Shown: positions 21,283-24,671 of the stretch, piece by piece
Layout: every line of letters begins with the position of its first letter
Position numbering within the stretch: position 1 is the stretch's first letter
Source of the DNA: Candidatus Omnitrophota bacterium
GTDB taxonomy: Bacteria; Omnitrophota; Gorgyraeia; Gygaellales; Profunditerraquicolaceae
Direction of reading: 5' to 3'
Assembly: GCA_020063525.1 (NCBI GenBank)
Contig: JAGUUJ010000058.1
Coordinates: 1-24,671 of the forward strand
DNA: 24,671 nucleotides
Program-made: the position numbers and the translations under genes
The notes under the pieces: generated by a model
Database searches by the model: none
The model's input: only the letters and a program-made list of their open reading frames with translations
Told to the model about the DNA's origin: nothing

Positions 21283-22436
21283 AACGCATTGCTATATTAG
21301 GTTCAACGGGCTCTATAGGCCAAAATAGTTTGGAAGTAATAAAAAGCTTTCCTGATAAATTTTGCGCCGTAGGATTAAGCACAAATTCTAATATCGATAT
21401 TTTATATCAGCAGATAAAAGAATTACATCCGGCCTTTGTTTGCGTAAGAGACAAAGACGCTGCCGTAAAATTAGAATCTAAATCGAAATCCAAGGGTATT
21501 AAGCTTTTTGTCGGAGAAGCCGGTTTAGTAGAAATGGTTCAGGATAAACGGATAGATAAAGTTGTTCTGGCGATAAGCGGCTCAGCAGCGCTTCCAGCTT
21601 TATTAAAAGCTATAGAGAACGGTAAGGATATTGTTTTAGCTAATAAAGAGGCTCTTGTGATGGCAGGGCCTATAATCATGAAGAAGGCAGGCCGAAAAAA
21701 AATTAAGATTATTCCTGTAGATAGCGAGCTTTCCGCTATATGGCAATGCCTGAAGAATGAGGAGAAGGATAAAATAAGAAATATTTATCTTACTGCTTCG
21801 GGAGGGCCTTTCAGGAAAATAGGTAAAAAATACTTAAAAAATATTTCTGTTCATGATGCATTAAAGCATCCGAGATGGAAAATGGGGCCGAAAATCAGCG
21901 TTGACTCGGCTAATTTAATGAATAAGGGGCTTGAAGTATTGGAGACAATGTACTTGTTTGATATAGAGCCAGAGAGAATAAAAATCCTTATACATCCGCA
22001 ATCTATAATTCATTCGATGGTTGAATTTGAAGATGGGGTAATCCTGGCGCAATTGTCCATTACGGATATGCGTATACCCATACAGTATGCGTTCACTTAT
22101 CCGCAAAGACTGGCTAACAAGCTTGCGAGCGTAGATTTTTGTGAATTAAGCAGATTGGACTTTCAGGAGCCGGATTTCCGGAGATTTCCTTGCCTGGGAT
22201 TAGCTTATCGGGCGGCAAATGAACAGGGAACTACCCCCGCTGTCCTAAATGCCGCCAATGAAGTTAGCGTAGATGAGTTCTTAAAAAATAGATTAGGGTT
22301 TGTTTCTATGCCCAAAGTTATTGAAAAAGTTTTAGATAAACACCGTAATATTATTGAGCCTGGGTTGGATGATATTCTGGAGGCGGATAACTGGGCAAGA
22401 AGAGAGGCTTATAAGTTTATGCATAAGTTAAGATAA
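21279..22436 (+). CDS. dxr: 1-deoxy-D-xylulose 5-phosphate reductoisomerase
   Basis: Dxr converts DXP to 2-C-methyl-D-erythritol 4-phosphate with NADPH, the first committed step of the non-mevalonate isoprenoid pathway. The 385-residue product has the NADPH loop LGSTGSIG (7-14), LAISGSAALPALL, LANKEALVMAG (120-130), the metal ligands Asp148 and Glu150 in PVDSELSAIWQ, Glu219 in MNKGLEVLE, and the C-terminal NAANEV motif. ALKHPRWKMGPKIS is the flexible substrate lid. It begins in the last bases of cdsA. ispG downstream is a later step of the same pathway, and uppS upstream uses its product, so this is a functional cluster. Cytoplasmic. Confidence 0.97.
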   Translation: MKRIAILGSTGSIGQNSLEVIKSFPDKFCAVGLSTNSNIDILYQQIKELHPAFVCVRDKDAAVKLESKSKSKGIKLFVGEAGLVEMVQDKRIDKVVLAISGSAALPALLKAIENGKDIVLANKEALVMAGPIIMKKAGRKKIKIIPVDSELSAIWQCLKNEEKDKIRNIYLTASGGPFRKIGKKYLKNISVHDALKHPRWKMGPKISVDSANLMNKGLEVLETMYLFDIEPERIKILIHPQSIIHSMVEFEDGVILAQLSITDMRIPIQYAFTYPQRLANKLASVDFCELSRLDFQEPDFRRFPCLGLAYRAANEQGTTPAVLNAANEVSVDEFLKNRLGFVSMPKVIEKVLDKHRNIIEPGLDDILEADNWARREAYKFMHKLR

Positions 22437-22440
22437 CCCC

Positions 22441-23520
22441 ATGATTGTTTTTTTTATATTCTTATTAATTTTAGGCCTAGTAATAACTATTCACGAATTC
22501 GGGCACTTTATCGTTGCTAAAAAATTAGGCGTGAGAGTGGAAAAATTTTCTTTTGGTTTTGGTAAGCGGATACTGAGTAAGAAAAAAAATGGTACTGAAT
22601 ATAGTATAAGTTTAATACCGCTTGGTGGTTATGTGAAACTGGCTGGTGATAGCCTGGAAGAGTTCAAGAATAATCCCGATGAATACCTGAGCAAGAAACC
22701 ATCCCAGCGCGCCCAAATAATATTCTGCGGGCCGTTATTAAACTATATCTTAGGATTCCTGTGTTTCTGGTTAATATTCTTTGTTGGTTATCCTACACTT
22801 ACCACGAAAGTGGGCGGATTAATAGATGGTTTTGGCGCAAAAGATGCGGGTATAAAGGTTGGCGATAAGATTATAGCCGTAGACGGTAAAAAGGTAGATT
22901 TCTGGGAAGATTTACAGATGGCCATTCAGGCTAAAAAGGCAGCCACGCGAGTCTTGCTTTCGGTTTTACGGGATAATAAAGAATATGCGATAGAGGTTAA
23001 GATAAAAGAAAAGCAATTAGACGATGCATTGGGCCAGAAGCGCAATGTGGGCTTAATCGGCATAACGCCCAAAGATGAAATTGTAAAAGTAAAACACGGT
23101 TTCCTGAAATCTTTTGTTTTAGGTATAAATAAAACGTTGGATTTGACAGTTATGACCTATAAGGCGCTTTGGCGAATGCTCACGGGCAAATTATCTATAC
23201 GCGAATCCATAACCGGGCCTTTAGGTATTTTCTATATTACTTCTAAAGCAGCAAATCTTGGTATAGTTGCGCTTTTGCATCTGGTGGCGGTATTAAGCGT
23301 GAGTTTATGCATATTTAATCTGCTGCCTTTGCCGGTATTAGACGGAGGCCACATCGTATTATTAGCTATTGAGAAAATAAGGGGCAGGCAGCTTGGCATA
23401 AGAGCAGAACGCGTTATTACGCAGGTAGGTTTTACGCTTATTGTATCGTTAGCTATATTTGCAACTTATAATGATATGTTAAGGCTTTTCGGGGATAAGC
23501 TATCCAAATTTATTAAATAG
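22441..23520 (+). CDS. rseP: RIP zinc metalloprotease RseP (site-2 protease)
   Basis: RseP cleaves membrane-embedded substrates, such as anti-sigma factors and remnant signal peptides, inside the inner membrane. The 359-residue product has the zinc motif HEFGH (18-22) in the first membrane segment, followed by GVRVEKFSFGFG, and the second active-site motif NLLPLPVLDGGH (293-304) with zinc ligand Asp301. A PDZ domain spans roughly 115-190 (GLIDGFGAKDAGIKVGDKI, then AVDGKKVDFWEDL). It has one PDZ domain, where the E. coli protein has two. There are about four membrane segments. It begins four bases after dxr and ends immediately before ispG, a common bacterial order. Its substrates cannot be told from this window. 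Confidence 0.95.
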   Translation: MIVFFIFLLILGLVITIHEFGHFIVAKKLGVRVEKFSFGFGKRILSKKKNGTEYSISLIPLGGYVKLAGDSLEEFKNNPDEYLSKKPSQRAQIIFCGPLLNYILGFLCFWLIFFVGYPTLTTKVGGLIDGFGAKDAGIKVGDKIIAVDGKKVDFWEDLQMAIQAKKAATRVLLSVLRDNKEYAIEVKIKEKQLDDALGQKRNVGLIGITPKDEIVKVKHGFLKSFVLGINKTLDLTVMTYKALWRMLTGKLSIRESITGPLGIFYITSKAANLGIVALLHLVAVLSVSLCIFNLLPLPVLDGGHIVLLAIEKIRGRQLGIRAERVITQVGFTLIVSLAIFATYNDMLRLFGDKLSKFIK

Positions 23521-24606
23521 ATGACTAAAATAATAAGACGCAAGACCAAAACAATACGCATTGGGAATATTTTTATCGGCGGTAATAATCCCATTGCCAT
23601 ACAGTCTATGGCTAAGACCAAGACTGCCGATACCGAGAAGACAATAAGGCAGATAAAAGAATTGGAGAATATAGGTTGCGAAATTGTGCGGTTAGCTGTG
23701 AAAGATAGCCATGATGCAAAAGCATTGAGAATGATTAAACGTAGAGTAAACGCTCCGATAGTCGCAGATATACATTTTGATTGGCATCTAGCTATAGAAG
23801 CTATTGACAGCGGAGTAGATAAAATAAGGTTAAATCCCGGCAATATCTATAAAAAAGACCAAATACGGGAAATAATTAAGGCAGCGAAGCTTAACCGTAT
23901 TCCTATAAGAGTGGGGGTAAATTCAGGATCCTTACCGGATACTATACGCAAAACATCAAAGACCAAAAATACTGCAGAAATGATGGTTAAGGCTGCATGT
24001 GATTACATAAAGCTTTTGGAAAAATTACGCTTCTACGATATTGTTGTTTCTCTTAAAAGCTCAGACATTTTCGATACCATAGAGGCATACCGCCGGATGA
24101 CGAGATTATGCGATTACCCTTTTCATTTAGGCGTAACCGCAACTGGTTCGCCGTATTCGGGCGTAATAAAGTCTGGAATTGCCTTAAGCATTTTGTTATT
24201 AGAAGGCATTGGTGATACAATAAGGGTATCGCTTACAGACAAACCTGAAGCTGAAGTTAGGGCAGTCAAGTCTATTCTGGAAACTACGATGCTACGTTGC
24301 TTTGGTCCGGAAATTATCAGTTGTCCTACTTGCGGCCGCTGTGAAGTGGATTTAGTAAAGATAGTCAAAGACTTAGATAAAAAACTATCCGCTATCAGCT
24401 ATCCGCTATCCGCTATGCCGCTTAAAGTGGCAATAATGGGTTGCGTAGTTAATGGTCCGGGCGAGGCAAAGGAAGCAGATTTGGGGGTTGCATTCGGCAG
24501 AAAAGAAGGTTTATTGTTTAGAAAAGGCAGGGCAATAAGAAAAGTTTCGTTAGATAATTGTACGGATATTTTATTAAAAGAAATCCCTAAAATTGTGAGT
24601 GGTTAA
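23521..24606 (+). CDS. ispG: 4-hydroxy-3-methylbut-2-en-1-yl diphosphate synthase (IspG/GcpE)
   Basis: IspG reduces methylerythritol cyclodiphosphate to HMBPP using a [4Fe-4S] cluster, the penultimate step of the isoprenoid pathway started by Dxr. The 361-residue protein has an N-terminal TIM-barrel part (IQSMAKTKTADTEKT, VADIHFDWHLA, KIRLNPGNI, GVNSGSL, LGVTATGSPYSG) and the cluster domain with Cys268 and Cys271 in SCPTCGRC, Cys308 in MGCVVNGPGEA and Glu315. It starts directly after the rseP stop. Between the Cys pairs, residues about 288-300 are encoded by a five-copy heptamer repeat, which lies on the linker and leaves the ligands intact. Activity is expected. No ribosome-binding site is evident beyond rseP coupling. 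Confidence 0.95.
   Translation: MTKIIRRKTKTIRIGNIFIGGNNPIAIQSMAKTKTADTEKTIRQIKELENIGCEIVRLAVKDSHDAKALRMIKRRVNAPIVADIHFDWHLAIEAIDSGVDKIRLNPGNIYKKDQIREIIKAAKLNRIPIRVGVNSGSLPDTIRKTSKTKNTAEMMVKAACDYIKLLEKLRFYDIVVSLKSSDIFDTIEAYRRMTRLCDYPFHLGVTATGSPYSGVIKSGIALSILLLEGIGDTIRVSLTDKPEAEVRAVKSILETTMLRCFGPEIISCPTCGRCEVDLVKIVKDLDKKLSAISYPLSAMPLKVAIMGCVVNGPGEAKEADLGVAFGRKEGLLFRKGRAIRKVSLDNCTDILLKEIPKIVSG
24385..24419 (+). repeat. Five-copy heptamer repeat inside ispG
   Basis: CTATCCG-type heptamers (CTATCCG, CTATCAG, CTATCCG, CTATCCG, CTATGCC) lie head to tail. Period 7 is not a multiple of three, so the copies are read in different frames, yet the ORF stays open and encodes LSAISYPLSAMP-like residues. 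Confidence 0.85.
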
Positions 24607-24671
24607 TTGGTGAATGGTGAGTTGGAATAAGTAAAGCCATTTAACCATTTAACCATTTAACCATTTAACCA
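24607..24671 (+). repeat. Period-8 tandem repeat and foldback after ispG
   Basis: CATTTAAC is repeated four times from 24638 to 24669 and runs off the window. Upstream, 24600-24618 (GGTTAATTGGTGAATGG) is a near reverse complement, so the region can fold back. No promoter or gene is seen here. Confidence 0.85.

Overview
The window reads as a chromosomal segment from a Gram-negative-type (diderm) bacterium of moderate to low GC. The lipopolysaccharide supply genes (heptose kinase, all four Kdo genes, LptC/LptA/LptB), an OmpA-type lipoprotein and an RseP protease all imply an outer membrane. Several features would fit the candidate phylum Omnitrophota (old OP3): a DUF4912 gene beside a GH57 branching enzyme, a fused LptC-LptA, a trigger factor without its isomerase domain, and many short palindromic repeats in gaps and inside genes. 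That placement is an inference from gene content; no search was run. All recognised genes lie on the + strand.

Region 1 (1-6826) is an envelope cluster. A 5'-truncated conserved gene of unknown function is followed by hldA/rfaE1, kdsB, kdsA, kdsD, kdsC, an lptC-lptA fusion and lptB. Most junctions from kdsA onward overlap or nearly touch, which suggests one translationally coupled operon making activated Kdo and powering LPS export.

Region 2 (6838-8341) holds a trigger factor lacking the PPIase domain and ClpP protease. Region 3 (8428-11212) pairs a class V aminotransferase with phosphoglycerate dehydrogenase, probably for serine synthesis. Region 4 (11225-15555) holds an exported metallophosphatase-like/thioredoxin-like fusion, a homocitrate/Re-citrate synthase family enzyme, and purA.

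Region 5 (15599-16962) is a small isolated unit. A 16-bp hairpin overlaps a near-consensus sigma-70 promoter, followed by a 120-nt leader, an OmpA-like lipoprotein, a membrane-anchored coiled-coil protein and a clear intrinsic terminator. Region 6 (16984-19705) carries the DUF4912 protein and the GH57 branching enzyme. Region 7 (19770-24606) is a compact lipid/isoprenoid/envelope run: uppS, cdsA, dxr, rseP, ispG.

The most unusual feature is structural. Nearly every gap longer than about 50 nt carries its own foldback, built from a short local unit whose sequence differs at each place. Similar units also sit in frame inside coding regions (the MPE fusion, DUF4912, ispG), and one foldback encloses the ribosome-binding site and start codon of hldA. 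No tRNA, rRNA, CRISPR array, insertion sequence or origin was seen.
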